From: a bacterium
Lineage (GTDB): Bacteria; Pseudomonadota; Alphaproteobacteria; Rhodobacterales; Rhodobacteraceae
Reading direction: 5' to 3'
Length of the DNA: 64,000 nt
Assembly (NCBI GenBank): GCA_016124195.1
Contig: WGOE01000002.1
Coordinates: 496,001-560,000, forward strand
Both the position numbers and the translations under genes were made by a program. A model generated the notes under the pieces. That model did no database searches. It saw only the letters and a program-made list of their open reading frames with translations, and was not told the origin of the DNA. Positions 1 to 8,830 of this stretch are shown here, piece after piece; the stretch's first letter is position 1, and each line of letters starts with the position of its first letter.

Positions 1-281
1 ATCTGGAAATAGTCCTTCACGACCTGGCGGAAGGGGCCCATCGACAGATGGAACTCCGCCACTTTCTGGCCCGCCTCGTCGGCCACGCCAAAGACCAGCC
101 GCCCCTCGCGGATCGCCAGATCCAGCCGGTAGGGGCCGGGGAATTCGGCGGCGCGCGGAATGGAAAAACTGTTATCTTCCAAGAGGTCATAGATCGCGAC
201 CTTGCGCTCCTGGTCGATTTCGGGCGTGGGGGCGGCAAGGCCCGTCTCGTCGACATCGATGGCAAAAATGCGGTTGCTCAT
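1..281 (-). CDS. UPF0262 family protein, 3' end cut off by the window edge
   Basis: The first 93 codons are visible, reading MSNRIFAIDVDETGL at the N terminus and containing the conserved-looking stretch FPGPYRLDLAIREG. UPF0262 proteins are short cytoplasmic proteins of unknown function that sit directly after hisD in many alphaproteobacteria, and that is the arrangement here. The start codon overlaps the hisD stop in an ATGA junction, so the two are probably translationally coupled. The family assignment comes from sequence likeness and neighbourhood. The function is unknown and the C-terminal third lies outside the window. Confidence 0.8.
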   Translation of the reverse strand, partial: MSNRIFAIDVDETGLAAPTPEIDQERKVAIYDLLEDNSFSIPRAAEFPGPYRLDLAIREGRLVFGVADEAGQKVAEFHLSMGPFRQVVKDYFQ

Positions 282-1588
282 GCCTGGCCTCCGTTCAGCG
301 CATCCAGCCGCGCGCGCACCGACAATCCATGCGCTTCAAGGCTTTCCGAGATGGCCAGCCGTTCGGCCGCAGGCCCGATGGCAGCCAGCGCCTCGGGTGT
401 CATGCGGGCCATTGTGGTGCGCTTGATGAAATCCATGACCGACAACCCGCTGGAGAACCGCGCCGAACGGGCCGTGGGCAAGACGTGGTTCGGCCCGCCA
501 ACGTAGTCGCCGATGGCCTCGGGAGTCCATGCCCCAAGAAAGATCGCGCCGGCGTGGGTGATCTGGCGCGACAGGGCCTCGGGGTCGGCCACGCAAAGCT
601 CCAGATGTTCGGGGGCGACGCGGTTGGACAGGGCCGCTGCCTCGTCAAGGCTTTGCACCGTGATCACGGCCCCGTTCCGCGCCCAGGAGGCGCCGGCAAT
701 CGCCCGGCGCTGCAAGGTTTCCAGCCGCCGCTCCACCGCCGCTGCCACCGCCCGGCCAAAGCCCGCATCGGTGGTGATCAGGATGGCCTGCGCGCTTTCG
801 TCATGTTCGGCCTGGCTCAGCAGATCCAGCGCCACCCAATCGGGGTCGTTGTCCGCATCGGCGATCACCAGGATCTCGGAGGGCCCCGCGATCATGTCGA
901 TGCCGACCCGGCCAAAGACTCGCCGTTTGGCCGCCGCCACAAAGGCATTGCCCGGACCGGTGATCTTGTCGACCGGCGCTATGGTTTCCGTCCCATAGGC
1001 CAGGGCTGCAATCGCCTGGGCGCCGCCGATCCGGTAGATCTTGTCCACTCCGGCAATCCGCGCGGCCATCAGCACCAGCGGATTGACCGCGCCGCCCGGC
1101 GTCGGGCAGGCGATCACCAGATTCCGCACCCCCGCCACCTTGGCCGGAATGGCGTTCATCAGCACTGAAGACGGGTAAGAGGCCGTCCCGCCCGGCACAT
1201 AAAGCCCCGCCGCCGAGACCGGCGTCCAGCGCCAGCCGAGTTGGGCGCCCGCCCCATCGGTCCAGCTTTCGTCCCGCGGCATCTGACGGCTGTGATAGGC
1301 CCGGATCCGCTCGGCCGCGAGTTCCAGCGCGGCGCGGTCCTGGGGTGACACAAGGGCGCAGTGCGCCTCGATCTCGGCCGCCGAAAAGGCCAGAGTGGCC
1401 GGGGTCAGGTCCATCCGGTCAAAGCGCGCGGTCAGTTCGATCACCGCCGCATCGCCACGCGCCCGCACATCGGCAATGATGGCGGCCACCGCCTGGTCGA
1501 CATCCTCGGCCTCTTCGCGCTTCATCCCAAGCAGGGCTGCAAAACGCACTTCGAAATCGGCATCTCGGCTGGAGAGGAACTGTGGCAT
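278..1588 (-). CDS. hisD: Histidinol dehydrogenase
   Basis: Zinc- and NAD-dependent enzyme that oxidises L-histidinol to L-histidine in two steps, ending histidine biosynthesis in the cytosol. The 436-residue length is normal. The family signature runs from about residue 230 (IDMIAGPSEILV) to SQAEHDE, placing Gln259 and His262 at the zinc-ligand numbering of the E. coli enzyme; PNHVLPT lies further on. The reading frame is open for 63 codons upstream, but the start at MPQFLSSRDADF fits the family and excludes a proline/arginine-rich non-homologous extension. It is followed by the UPF0262 gene with a 4-base overlap. Confidence 0.96.
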   Translation of the reverse strand: MPQFLSSRDADFEVRFAALLGMKREEAEDVDQAVAAIIADVRARGDAAVIELTARFDRMDLTPATLAFSAAEIEAHCALVSPQDRAALELAAERIRAYHSRQMPRDESWTDGAGAQLGWRWTPVSAAGLYVPGGTASYPSSVLMNAIPAKVAGVRNLVIACPTPGGAVNPLVLMAARIAGVDKIYRIGGAQAIAALAYGTETIAPVDKITGPGNAFVAAAKRRVFGRVGIDMIAGPSEILVIADADNDPDWVALDLLSQAEHDESAQAILITTDAGFGRAVAAAVERRLETLQRRAIAGASWARNGAVITVQSLDEAAALSNRVAPEHLELCVADPEALSRQITHAGAIFLGAWTPEAIGDYVGGPNHVLPTARSARFSSGLSVMDFIKRTTMARMTPEALAAIGPAAERLAISESLEAHGLSVRARLDALNGGQA

Positions 1589-1688
1589 GGCGGATCCTTT
1601 CGATTGCCGCCTGCTTAGCGATGCTGCCCCAGACCTGCAAGGCTGGGACCTGCAAGACTTGGGCCCGCCCTCATCGGGAGGTCCCGTC

Positions 1689-2702
1689 TCAGGCCGCGAC
1701 CCCGAAATGCGAGAAGCGGTGCGGCGAAAGCCCGTATTTCTTGCGAAAGCTCTTGGAAAAATGCGAGGCCGAGGCAAAGCCGCAGGCCACCGCCACCTCT
1801 GTCACCTTCATGTCGGTTTCCGCGAGCAAGGCACGACCGCGTGCCAGCCGCAGATCGTTCATGTAGCGCACCGGCGTGACACCCAGATGGGCCGCGAACA
1901 GCCGTTCGATCTGGCGTCGCGACAGGTTGAGATGGGCGGCACAGGCGTCCAGATCGAAATCCTCCTCGATGCGCGCCTCAAGAAAGGCCGCGGCCTGCAA
2001 CAGCTTTTCATGCCGCGTGCCCAGACGGGCGGCCAGGGAGGTGGTCTGCTGGTCCGTCTCGTCGCGGCGCTTGGTCAGAAGGCACATGTTCATGACCTCT
2101 TGCCCCAACGCCGCGCCATAGCGATCGACGATCAGCTTCAGCATCAGGTCGGCCGCCGCCACTCCGCCGGCACAGGTCATCACCCGGTCGTCGATGCAGA
2201 ACACCTGACGCGCCGGCGGAAGGTCCGGATAATGTTCGGCAAAGGCGGGAAGATTGTCCCAATGCAAAGTGAACCGCCGCCCCTTGAGAATGCCCGCAGA
2301 GGCCAGGGAATAGGCGCCCGTGCACAACCCTCCCACGACGCGCCCGCGCCGCCACAGGCTGCGCAGCCAGTCGCCAAGCGCTGTCGAGCCCTTGACCTCG
2401 GGTTCGACGCCCGAGACCACGAAGATGATCCCCTCGGGCTGCACCTCGGACCAGCGCCCGTCGGCCACCACGGCCACCCCATTGGAACAGGCGACCGGCG
2501 CGCCATCGGCCGACAGGACCTGCCAGCGAAACAGCACCTGACCGGTCAGCTGATTGGCCATCCGCAGGGGTTCGATGGCCGAGGAAAACGCCAGCATCGT
2601 GAATTTGGGCAAGAGAACGAAGGTCACATCCAAAGCCCGCGTGCCCGGCATCAGCCTGACATGCGCGGTTCCTTTCGAGACGAATTTGACAGCGTCGCTC
2701 AT
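1689..2702 (-). CDS. GlxA family transcriptional regulator (DJ-1/PfpI-like domain plus AraC-type HTH)
   Basis: The 337-residue protein has an N-terminal class I glutamine-amidotransferase-like domain (about residues 25-190, with VVGGLCTGAYSLASAG at the nucleophile-elbow position). A C-terminal AraC double helix-turn-helix follows (about 235-330, with LSRRQIERLF and VAVACGFASASHFSKSF). Characterised members of this architecture (GbdR, CdhR, ArgR of Pseudomonas) respond to betaine, carnitine or arginine; the amidase fold acts as a ligand sensor. Ligand here is unknown. An MttB-family gene and a sarcosine oxidase gene elsewhere in the window make a quaternary-amine ligand plausible, but this is inference. 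The gene lies between metG and hisD on the same strand. Confidence 0.88.
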   Translation of the reverse strand: MSDAVKFVSKGTAHVRLMPGTRALDVTFVLLPKFTMLAFSSAIEPLRMANQLTGQVLFRWQVLSADGAPVACSNGVAVVADGRWSEVQPEGIIFVVSGVEPEVKGSTALGDWLRSLWRRGRVVGGLCTGAYSLASAGILKGRRFTLHWDNLPAFAEHYPDLPPARQVFCIDDRVMTCAGGVAAADLMLKLIVDRYGAALGQEVMNMCLLTKRRDETDQQTTSLAARLGTRHEKLLQAAAFLEARIEEDFDLDACAAHLNLSRRQIERLFAAHLGVTPVRYMNDLRLARGRALLAETDMKVTEVAVACGFASASHFSKSFRKKYGLSPHRFSHFGVAA

Positions 2703-2934
2703 GCGGACTCCTTTGGCGCAGAATAGCAGAAGCGAGGTACGGCTGCATCTGGCAAATCGGTCGCAGGCTGGGTCGCGAAACCCGGCGAGGGCGGCGCGAC
2801 CACGGCCTTCGGCGGGGGAATTTCACCCTCTTCATCGGCAGGGCAGGGGCCACCCGCCCTCTCTGGCCGCTTGGGTCAGCCCGGGGGGAAGGGGCGTGCG
2901 GCTTCGGATCAACCTTGCGCGCAAACGGTCCGGT

Positions 2935-4653
2935 TCAGGTGCGGATCCCGGCGAACCGCATCTGCCAATCGGCACGCTCTTCATCGGTGATCTTGCGGAA
3001 CAGGTTTTCCGGCACGGCAAAGCCATGGCCCGCGGGCAGGGCGCGGATCGCGGCATGGACATCGCCGGGCCAACTCCAGTCGTCCGAGTTCAGCGCCGTC
3101 ATCATCGTGGCCGAGGCATCGGGGATGAAGGGCTGCGACAGAATCGCATAGATCCGGATCAGGTTGAGCGCCAGTCGCACCATGGCCTGCGCCTGTTCGG
3201 GATCGGTCTTGACCACGGTCCAGGGGGCGGCCGATTGCAGATATTCGTTGCCCACCACCCAGATGCCGCGCAATTCGGCGGCGGCCTTGCGGACCTCCAT
3301 CGCCTGCATATGCGCCTCGTAATCGCGGATGCGGGCGCCCAGATCGGCGATCAGCGCGGTTTCCTGCGGCCCGAAGGAGCCGCCCGCCGGGATCGTCTCG
3401 CCGAACTTCGACTTGGCGAACTTGGTCACCCGGCTGACGAGGTTGCCCAGAACATCGGCCAGGTCCTTGTTGACCGAGACCTGGAAATTCTCCCAGGTGA
3501 ATTCGGCATCCGAACTTTCGGGGGCATGCGACAGAAGCCACCAGCGCCAGTAATCCGATGGCAGGATCGACAGGGCCTGATCCATGAACACCCCACGCCC
3601 GCGCGAGGTCGAGAATTGGCCGCCGTCATAGTTGAGGTAATTGAAGGACTTGAGGTAGTCGACCATCTTCCACGGCTCGCCCGAGCCGAGGATGGTGGCG
3701 GGGAAGGACAGGGTGTGGAAGGGCACGTTGTCCTTGCCCATGAACTGGTAATAGGTGACATCGGCGGCGCCCTTGTCGGTGCGCCACCAGCGTTCCCAGG
3801 CGTCATCGCCCAGACCGTTCGCATCGGCCCATTCCGCGGTGCCGGCGATGTATTCGATGGGCGCGTCGAACCAGACGTAGAAGACCTTGCCCTCCATCCC
3901 CGGCCAGGGCTGGTCGCCCTTCTTGACCGGGATGCCCCAGTAGAGGTCGCGCGTGATGCCGCGGTCCTGCAACCCGTCGCCGTCGTTCAGCCATTTCTTG
4001 GCGATCGAGGTGGTCAGGATCGGCCAATCGGTCTTGGAATCGATCCAGGCCTCGAGTTTGTCGCGCAGCGACCGTTGCATCAGGTAGAGATGCTTGGTCT
4101 CGCGCACTTCGAGGTTGGTCGAGCCCGAGATGGTCGAATGCGGGTTGATCAGGTCGGTCGGGTCAAGCTGCTTGGTGCAGTTGTCGCATTGATCGCCGCG
4201 CGCCGAGGTATAGCCGCAGTTCGGGCAGGTGCCCTCGATATAGCGGTCGGGCAGGAAACGGCCGTCGTCCACCGAATAGACTTGTTTCTCCGAGACTTCG
4301 CGGATCAAGCCCTGTGCATCCAGAACGCCTGCGAAATGCTGGGTCAGCCGGTGATTGCGCTGGCTGGAGGAGCGGCCGAAATGGTCAAAGGACAGCCGGA
4401 AGCCGCGCGCGATCTCGGCCTGGACCTCGTGCATCTCGGCGCAATAGGCCTCGACCGGCTTGCCGGCCTTGGCGGCAGCCAGTTCGGCCGGGGTGCCGTG
4501 TTCGTCGGTCGCACAGATGAACATGACCTCATGGCCGCACGCCCGGCAATAGCGCGCAAAAAGGTCGGCCGGCAGCTGGCTGCCCACCAGATTGCCCAGA
4601 TGCTTGATCCCATTGATATAGGGAATGGCGGAAGTGATCATAATCCGTGCCAT
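2935..4653 (-). CDS. metG: Methionyl-tRNA synthetase
   Basis: Class I aminoacyl-tRNA synthetase charging tRNA-Met (initiator and elongator) in the cytosol; 572 residues, the length of the form lacking a C-terminal EMAP domain. The HIGH-equivalent appears as HLGN near residue 18. A CP domain carries zinc-binding CPNC and CDNC pairs near residues 145-160. The KMSKS-equivalent appears as FSTSRGRG, a variant common in alphaproteobacterial MetG. The start [12 protein letters not shown] fits the family. It precedes the GlxA-type regulator with a gap of about 230 bases in which I see no gene. Confidence 0.96.
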   Translation of the reverse strand: MARIMITSAIPYINGIKHLGNLVGSQLPADLFARYCRACGHEVMFICATDEHGTPAELAAAKAGKPVEAYCAEMHEVQAEIARGFRLSFDHFGRSSSQRNHRLTQHFAGVLDAQGLIREVSEKQVYSVDDGRFLPDRYIEGTCPNCGYTSARGDQCDNCTKQLDPTDLINPHSTISGSTNLEVRETKHLYLMQRSLRDKLEAWIDSKTDWPILTTSIAKKWLNDGDGLQDRGITRDLYWGIPVKKGDQPWPGMEGKVFYVWFDAPIEYIAGTAEWADANGLGDDAWERWWRTDKGAADVTYYQFMGKDNVPFHTLSFPATILGSGEPWKMVDYLKSFNYLNYDGGQFSTSRGRGVFMDQALSILPSDYWRWWLLSHAPESSDAEFTWENFQVSVNKDLADVLGNLVSRVTKFAKSKFGETIPAGGSFGPQETALIADLGARIRDYEAHMQAMEVRKAAAELRGIWVVGNEYLQSAAPWTVVKTDPEQAQAMVRLALNLIRIYAILSQPFIPDASATMMTALNSDDWSWPGDVHAAIRALPAGHGFAVPENLFRKITDEERADWQMRFAGIRT

Positions 4654-4727
4654 GTCGCGCCTTTTCGAACCGTTCGGCCCCGTTTAGCGCAAGCCCGTGG
4701 CAAGGGCCAGACCCGAGGATCGCGGCC

Positions 4728-5264
4728 TCAGCCGCCGATCATGCGGTCGAGCGTGCCGTCGCCCTCGATCCCCCGGCGCAGCGCGCCCAGCACATGCAGC
4801 GCCAGAACCCCCATCAGGATCTTGGTCAGGACCGAATGGGCCAGATGGGCGGCATTCTCCCACGCCTCCGAGACGGGCGCGATCGGCGGGATCACCCAGC
4901 GATTGGCAAAGAGGATGTCAAGCCCGGTGGCCGAGGCATAGGCCCAGCCCGCCAGCGGGATCAGGATCAAAAGCGCATAGGTCAGCCGGTGGACCGCCTT
5001 GGCCAGACGGTTTTCCCAGGCCCTGGGCGGGCCGATGGGCGCGGGCGGCGGGCTGATGCGGTGCCAGACCAGCCGAACCGCCACCAGAACCAGCGCGGTC
5101 AGCCCCAACGACTTGTGCAGCCCGTAAAGCCACAGATTGGCCAGCCCGGGCTGCATGGTCTTCAACTGCGTGCCCAGCACCAGAAGCGACAGGATCAGCG
5201 CCGCCATCGCCCAATGGATCAGGCGGCTGACTAGGCCGAAATGGGTCGCATCGTTGCGCAGCAT
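4728..5264 (-). CDS. Cytochrome b561 family protein
   Basis: A 178-residue membrane protein with about four hydrophobic segments and histidines placed as in the bacterial b561 (CybB-like) family: LIHWAMAAL near residue 15, GLHKSLGL near 49, VHRLTYALL near 92 and AHLAHSVLTK near 140. These would ligate two b-type haems in the inner membrane. The start codon directly abuts the stop of the YceI gene. YceI plus b561 is a recurring pair, and the b561 is thought to work with the isoprenoid-binding YceI partner, but the electron donor is not known. Confidence 0.88.
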   Translation of the reverse strand: MLRNDATHFGLVSRLIHWAMAALILSLLVLGTQLKTMQPGLANLWLYGLHKSLGLTALVLVAVRLVWHRISPPPAPIGPPRAWENRLAKAVHRLTYALLILIPLAGWAYASATGLDILFANRWVIPPIAPVSEAWENAAHLAHSVLTKILMGVLALHVLGALRRGIEGDGTLDRMIGG

Positions 5265-5840
5265 TCAGTTCGCCCTTTCGATCCGGGCGAGGATATCAAG
5301 CCGCACCTCGTCGCCCACCATGTCGCTCCAGCCCACGGCGCCGAACTGGCTGCGCAGCACGGCGCCGGTCAGGCGGATGGTCAGGTGGCTCAGATCACCT
5401 GCCACCGTGCCTTGCTGGCGCCAGATCTCGGCATGGAAACTGGCGGGCTGGGTCACGCCGCGGATCGTGATGTTTCCCGCCACAGTGGCCCCCTGATCTT
5501 GCGGCACGACGCTGGTGGACACGAAGGAAATCTCGGGAAACTCGGCCGTATTCAAAACCTTGGGCCCGCGCATCGCCTGGGCGGCAAAGGGAAAGCTCGC
5601 CTGCGATCCGGCGGCGTCCAGCGTCACCGTGACTTTGGAGGCCGCGACATGCGCGAAATCCAGCGTCAGGTCGGCCGTGCGGATCGGCATGGTGCCGGTG
5701 ATCTTGTCGGGGCCGAAGTCGGTCTCGAACCCGACCGAGGAGAGGTCGGTCTGCAGATGATAGCGTTGCGGCGCCGCCAGGGCGGTCTGGGCCATGAGCA
5801 GCAGGCCAAGGATCGGGGTCAGCTTTTTCAGCAGGGTCAT
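5265..5840 (-). CDS. YceI family periplasmic lipid-binding protein
   Basis: A 191-residue protein with a Sec signal peptide (MTLLKKLTPILGLLLMAQTALAA) followed by a YceI/lipocalin-like barrel beginning APQRYHLQTDLSSVGFE. YceI proteins bind polyisoprenoids in the periplasm. The start is chosen because an AGGAGG ribosome-binding site lies 5 bases upstream and a signal peptide begins there; the open frame runs further upstream but overlaps the end of the ImuA-like gene. It is tightly coupled to cytochrome b561 downstream, with no intergenic base. Confidence 0.88.
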   Translation of the reverse strand: MTLLKKLTPILGLLLMAQTALAAPQRYHLQTDLSSVGFETDFGPDKITGTMPIRTADLTLDFAHVAASKVTVTLDAAGSQASFPFAAQAMRGPKVLNTAEFPEISFVSTSVVPQDQGATVAGNITIRGVTQPASFHAEIWRQQGTVAGDLSHLTIRLTGAVLRSQFGAVGWSDMVGDEVRLDILARIERAN

Positions 5841-5886
5841 GGCGCCTCCTGCATCAAAACTAGCACGCGGGCGGGGTTTGCAAAGC

Positions 5887-6555
5887 TCACGTTGCGGTGT
5901 TGTCCTGCCAGACTTCGGCCACAAGGCGCGCGTGGCCCTGGGCATCGGGGGCCTCGCGGCGCAGGTGAAAGGCGGCCTCGGGCGCCATGCGGGCGCGCAG
6001 GCGGCGCAGGATCCAGGCGCTGCGCCGCTCGGTCAGGGTCGATCCGCTGGCGGTCGGCGTCATGTGCCAGCGGCTTTCCACCCCCTGCGCCCCGCCGTTT
6101 TCCGGTGTCAGGATCAGGCCAAGCGGCGGCGGACGGCCAGCATGGCGCGCGGCCTCGGCCCCGGTTTCAGCCGCCAGATGCAGGCGGCGCACCGGGGTCA
6201 GGGCGGGGGGCGCCGGCAGATCGGTCAGAACCAGGGGCACGGCGCCGGACCGCAGCGCCTCTTCCATCGACCAGAGCAGATCCTCCGGGCGCCGGGCCTG
6301 GGCAAAGATGATCCGCCCGGGATCGGCCAGTTCGGCCAGGCCTGCCGGATAAATCCGCTCTGGCAGCCAGCCCGGGCTGATCCACAAGACCGGGCCCTGG
6401 CTTTCGCCCATCACGAGGGCCGCCAGGCTCGCCCGCGCCGGGCCGCAGACCTCATGCACCCGGCCACGCGCGAGGCCAAGCCCCAGCCCGCCGGGCAAGG
6501 GCTGTTCGGGCCAGGGCTTGCGCCCGTCCGGCATATGGAGAATCGGCAGGACCAT
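5887..6555 (-). CDS. ImuA-like SOS response protein
   Basis: A 222-residue protein resembling ImuA, the RecA/SulA-like partner of the ImuB-DnaE2 mutasome. It has a leucine/glycine-rich N terminus (LPGGLGLGLARGRVHEV), a central VLWISPGWLPERIYPAGL stretch, and a C-terminal basic region (SRWHMTPTASGSTLTERR). A Walker A motif is not evident, as in other ImuA proteins. A consensus alphaproteobacterial LexA box lies just upstream, which supports SOS control. No imuB or dnaE2 follows; the next genes are YceI and cytochrome b561, so it is separated from its usual partners. The assignment is by pattern and context, and a hypothetical-protein label would be the cautious alternative. Confidence 0.65.
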   Translation of the reverse strand: MVLPILHMPDGRKPWPEQPLPGGLGLGLARGRVHEVCGPARASLAALVMGESQGPVLWISPGWLPERIYPAGLAELADPGRIIFAQARRPEDLLWSMEEALRSGAVPLVLTDLPAPPALTPVRRLHLAAETGAEAARHAGRPPPLGLILTPENGGAQGVESRWHMTPTASGSTLTERRSAWILRRLRARMAPEAAFHLRREAPDAQGHARLVAEVWQDNTAT

Positions 6556-6571
6556 GGAACAAGCCTATGAT

Positions 6572-6586
6572 GTTCGCACAATGTTC
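6572..6586 (-). promoter_or_regulatory. Candidate LexA box
   Basis: The sequence is a perfect GTTC-N7-GTTC direct repeat, the SOS operator form known for Rhodobacter and other alphaproteobacteria. Its near edge lies 17 bases upstream of the start codon of the ImuA-like gene, where it would block transcription. The divergent aldo/keto reductase starts about 137 bases away on the other side and may or may not be affected. Confidence 0.75.
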
Positions 6587-6722
6587 TCAACCGCCCTGAG
6601 GTCGGCCAGCTGCGCCCCGGACCTTCTGCCAGAGGATTGCTGCCGCGATCAAAGTCCCGGACCGCAAGAGGTTTCCCTTGGCCGGAATATATCCTAGCGT
6701 GCCGCAAAATCCGGAGGGCGAG

Positions 6723-7760
6723 ATGCGACAGATCGACTTGGGGCGGACCGGGATCAAGGTATCCGAGCTTTGTCTTGGCACGATGACCTGGGGCAGTCAG
6801 AACACCGAAGCCGAGGGCCACGCCCAGATGGACCTCGCCCTGGAGCGCGGCGTGAATTTCTGGGACACGGCCGAGATGTATCCGGTCAACCCGGTGACCC
6901 GCGAGACGGCCGGCCGGACCGAGGCGATCATCGGCAGCTGGTTTGCAAAACATGGCGGGCGCGACAGAGTGGTGCTGGCGACCAAGATTTGCGGCGGCAA
7001 TCAGCCCGCCGTGCGCGACGGCGCCCTGCCCACCGCCGCCTCGTTCCGCCAGGCCGTCGAGGACAGTCTGAGACGCCTGCAGACCGATTGGATCGACCTC
7101 TATCAGATCCACTGGCCGGCCCGCACTCACTATCACTTTCGCAATAATTGGGACTTTGATCCGCGGGTGAACGAGCGCGTGAAGATCGAAGCGCTGATGA
7201 TTGATCTGCTTCAGGAATCGGCGAAACTGATTGCAGAGGGAAAGATCCGCGCGCTTGCACTTTCCAATGAAACGGTCTGGGGCACGGCGAAGTGGCTCTC
7301 CTTGGCCGAGCGTCACGGCCTGCCGCGCGTGGCCTCGGTCCAGAACGAATATTCCCTGCTGTGCCGTCAGTTCGACACGGATTGGAGCGAGCTTTCGGTG
7401 ATGGAGGATCTGCCGCTGATGGCCTTTTCGCCGCTGGCCTGCGGGATCCTGTCGGGCAAATATCAGGGCGATGTGACGCCGCAGGGCTCGCGCCGGTCGC
7501 TGAACGCGGCCTTGGGTGGGCGGATGGGGCCGCGGACCCTGCCGGCCGCGCAGGCCTATCTGGACATTGCAAGCCGTCACGGGCTCGACCCCTGCCAGAT
7601 GGCGATTGCCTTCTGTCAAAGCCGCCCGTTCCAGACCATTCCGATCGTGGGGGCAACCAGCGTGGCGCAGCTGGCCAACAATCTGGTCACGATCCGTCTG
7701 TCGGACGAGGTTCTGGCCGAGATTGCCGCCGCTCACCGCGCTCATCCGCAGCCCTACTGA
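6723..7760 (+). CDS. Aldo/keto reductase, Tas-like
   Basis: NADPH-dependent cytosolic oxidoreductase of the aldo/keto reductase superfamily, 345 residues, closest in pattern to E. coli Tas. The catalytic tetrad is visible: Asp and Tyr in FWDTAEMY (near residue 48), Lys in LATKICGG (near 88) and His in LYQIHWPAR (near 127). A C-terminal cofactor-binding stretch IPIVGATS follows. The start ATG has GGAGGG at optimal distance; an in-frame upstream start lacks this. The physiological substrate is not predictable. It is divergent from the ImuA-like gene. Confidence 0.9.
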   Translation: MRQIDLGRTGIKVSELCLGTMTWGSQNTEAEGHAQMDLALERGVNFWDTAEMYPVNPVTRETAGRTEAIIGSWFAKHGGRDRVVLATKICGGNQPAVRDGALPTAASFRQAVEDSLRRLQTDWIDLYQIHWPARTHYHFRNNWDFDPRVNERVKIEALMIDLLQESAKLIAEGKIRALALSNETVWGTAKWLSLAERHGLPRVASVQNEYSLLCRQFDTDWSELSVMEDLPLMAFSPLACGILSGKYQGDVTPQGSRRSLNAALGGRMGPRTLPAAQAYLDIASRHGLDPCQMAIAFCQSRPFQTIPIVGATSVAQLANNLVTIRLSDEVLAEIAAAHRAHPQPY

Positions 7761-7820
7761 CCAAGGCGCTTGCGTCGCGGCAGGCTATGAGATTGGGTGG
7801 CGCAGAAAAGAACAAGGGAC

Positions 7821-8360
7821 ATGATGCCTGCGATCCGTCGTCTTTGCGCTGCTTTGGCTCTGACCCTGCTGGCCGCTTGCCAGATGCAGGCGCCGGGGAA
7901 GGCCGTGGCGCCGACGGATGTGGCGCCGCTGAACACCGATGCGATCGCTGTGACGCCGCTGGAGACCCCGGCGGTGACCGCGACGCCAATAGGCCCTCCG
8001 GCCGTGGCGACCAAGCCCGCCGATGCGCCACCGCCGGTCCAGACGGCCGACAAGACCACACCGCATCCCAAGCCGCGCCCCTCGGATGCCAGCCCGCCCG
8101 CGCCCGAAGCTCCTCCGCCCATCTCGCCCGAACAGGCGCTGTGCCAGAAGACCGGAGGCGATTGGTCGCCCATGGGGCAATCTTCGGGCCATCTCTGCGT
8201 GCACCGCACGCGGGATTCGGGCAAGGCTTGCAGCCGAAAATCCGATTGTCAGGGGGAATGTCTTGCGCAATCAGGCACTTGCTCTCCAATCACACCGCTG
8301 GTGGGGTGCAACGACGTCCTGCAGGCCAATGGATCACGGGTGACGCTATGCCTGCAATGA
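7821..8360 (+). CDS. Putative lipoprotein with cysteine-rich C terminus
   Basis: About 179 residues with a type II signal peptide ending in the lipobox LLAAC. A proline/alanine/threonine-rich linker of roughly 85 residues follows, then a compact C-terminal domain of about 70 residues containing eight cysteines (CQKTGGDW, HLCVHRT, ACSRKSDCQGEC, GTCSP, GCND, LCLQ). The linker plus disulfide-rich head suggests an outer-membrane- or periplasm-anchored domain. I do not recognise a characterised family. An alternative ATG lies 24 bases upstream, but the chosen start has AAGGGA in front. The 3' end overlaps the next lipoprotein gene, which suggests co-translation. Confidence 0.7.
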   Translation: MMPAIRRLCAALALTLLAACQMQAPGKAVAPTDVAPLNTDAIAVTPLETPAVTATPIGPPAVATKPADAPPPVQTADKTTPHPKPRPSDASPPAPEAPPPISPEQALCQKTGGDWSPMGQSSGHLCVHRTRDSGKACSRKSDCQGECLAQSGTCSPITPLVGCNDVLQANGSRVTLCLQ

Positions 8361-8827
8361 CACGCTGGGCCCTGCTGGCGCTGACACTGGCCGCCTGCGC
8401 GCCGAGGCCCGCGCCGCAGGTCGGCTACCGCGACACCTCGCGTCAGGTCTATTCTATTGCCGCGTTCGACCCCGCGCGCATTTCGGGGCATTGGGAACAG
8501 GTCGCGGGCTTTGGCGATGCCTGCCGCGGCGGCTCCATCGACATCGGGCCGGTCACGCATTACGCCCTTTGCCTGCCCGATGGCGTCAAGCGCGGGGAGG
8601 GAGCGATGACGGCGGCGGTGCCGGGGCGGTTCGACCTGCCCGGCGTCGGACCCTTCTGGGTGCTCTGGGCCGATGCCGATAACCGCACGCTGGTCATTGG
8701 CGCGCCCTCGGGCCGCTATGGGCTGATCCTCAACCGCGACGCCCACCTGCCGGCAGACCGGCTGCAGGCGGCGCGCGACCTGCTGGCCTTCAGCGGTTAC
8801 GATGTGACGCGGCTGGTGGTCTATTAG
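8348..8827 (+). CDS. Lipocalin-like lipoprotein
   Basis: About 159 residues, with a lipobox LTLAAC soon after the start and then a lipocalin-type opening: ISGHWEQVAGFGDACRGG matches the GxW motif of Blc-like bacterial lipocalins, and FWVLWADADNRTLVIGAPSGRYGLIL matches the later conserved strand. Lipocalins bind hydrophobic ligands and are anchored to the outer membrane. A second possible start three codons later would overlap the preceding stop as ATGA. Either way translation is probably coupled to the cysteine-rich lipoprotein. The natural ligand is unknown. Confidence 0.75.
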   Translation: MPAMTRWALLALTLAACAPRPAPQVGYRDTSRQVYSIAAFDPARISGHWEQVAGFGDACRGGSIDIGPVTHYALCLPDGVKRGEGAMTAAVPGRFDLPGVGPFWVLWADADNRTLVIGAPSGRYGLILNRDAHLPADRLQAARDLLAFSGYDVTRLVVY

Positions 8828-8830
8828 CCT

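Noticed and set aside
2554-4941. 795-codon plus-strand open frame over metG
   Set aside because: It is the antisense shadow of metG, whose zinc and class I motifs are clear.
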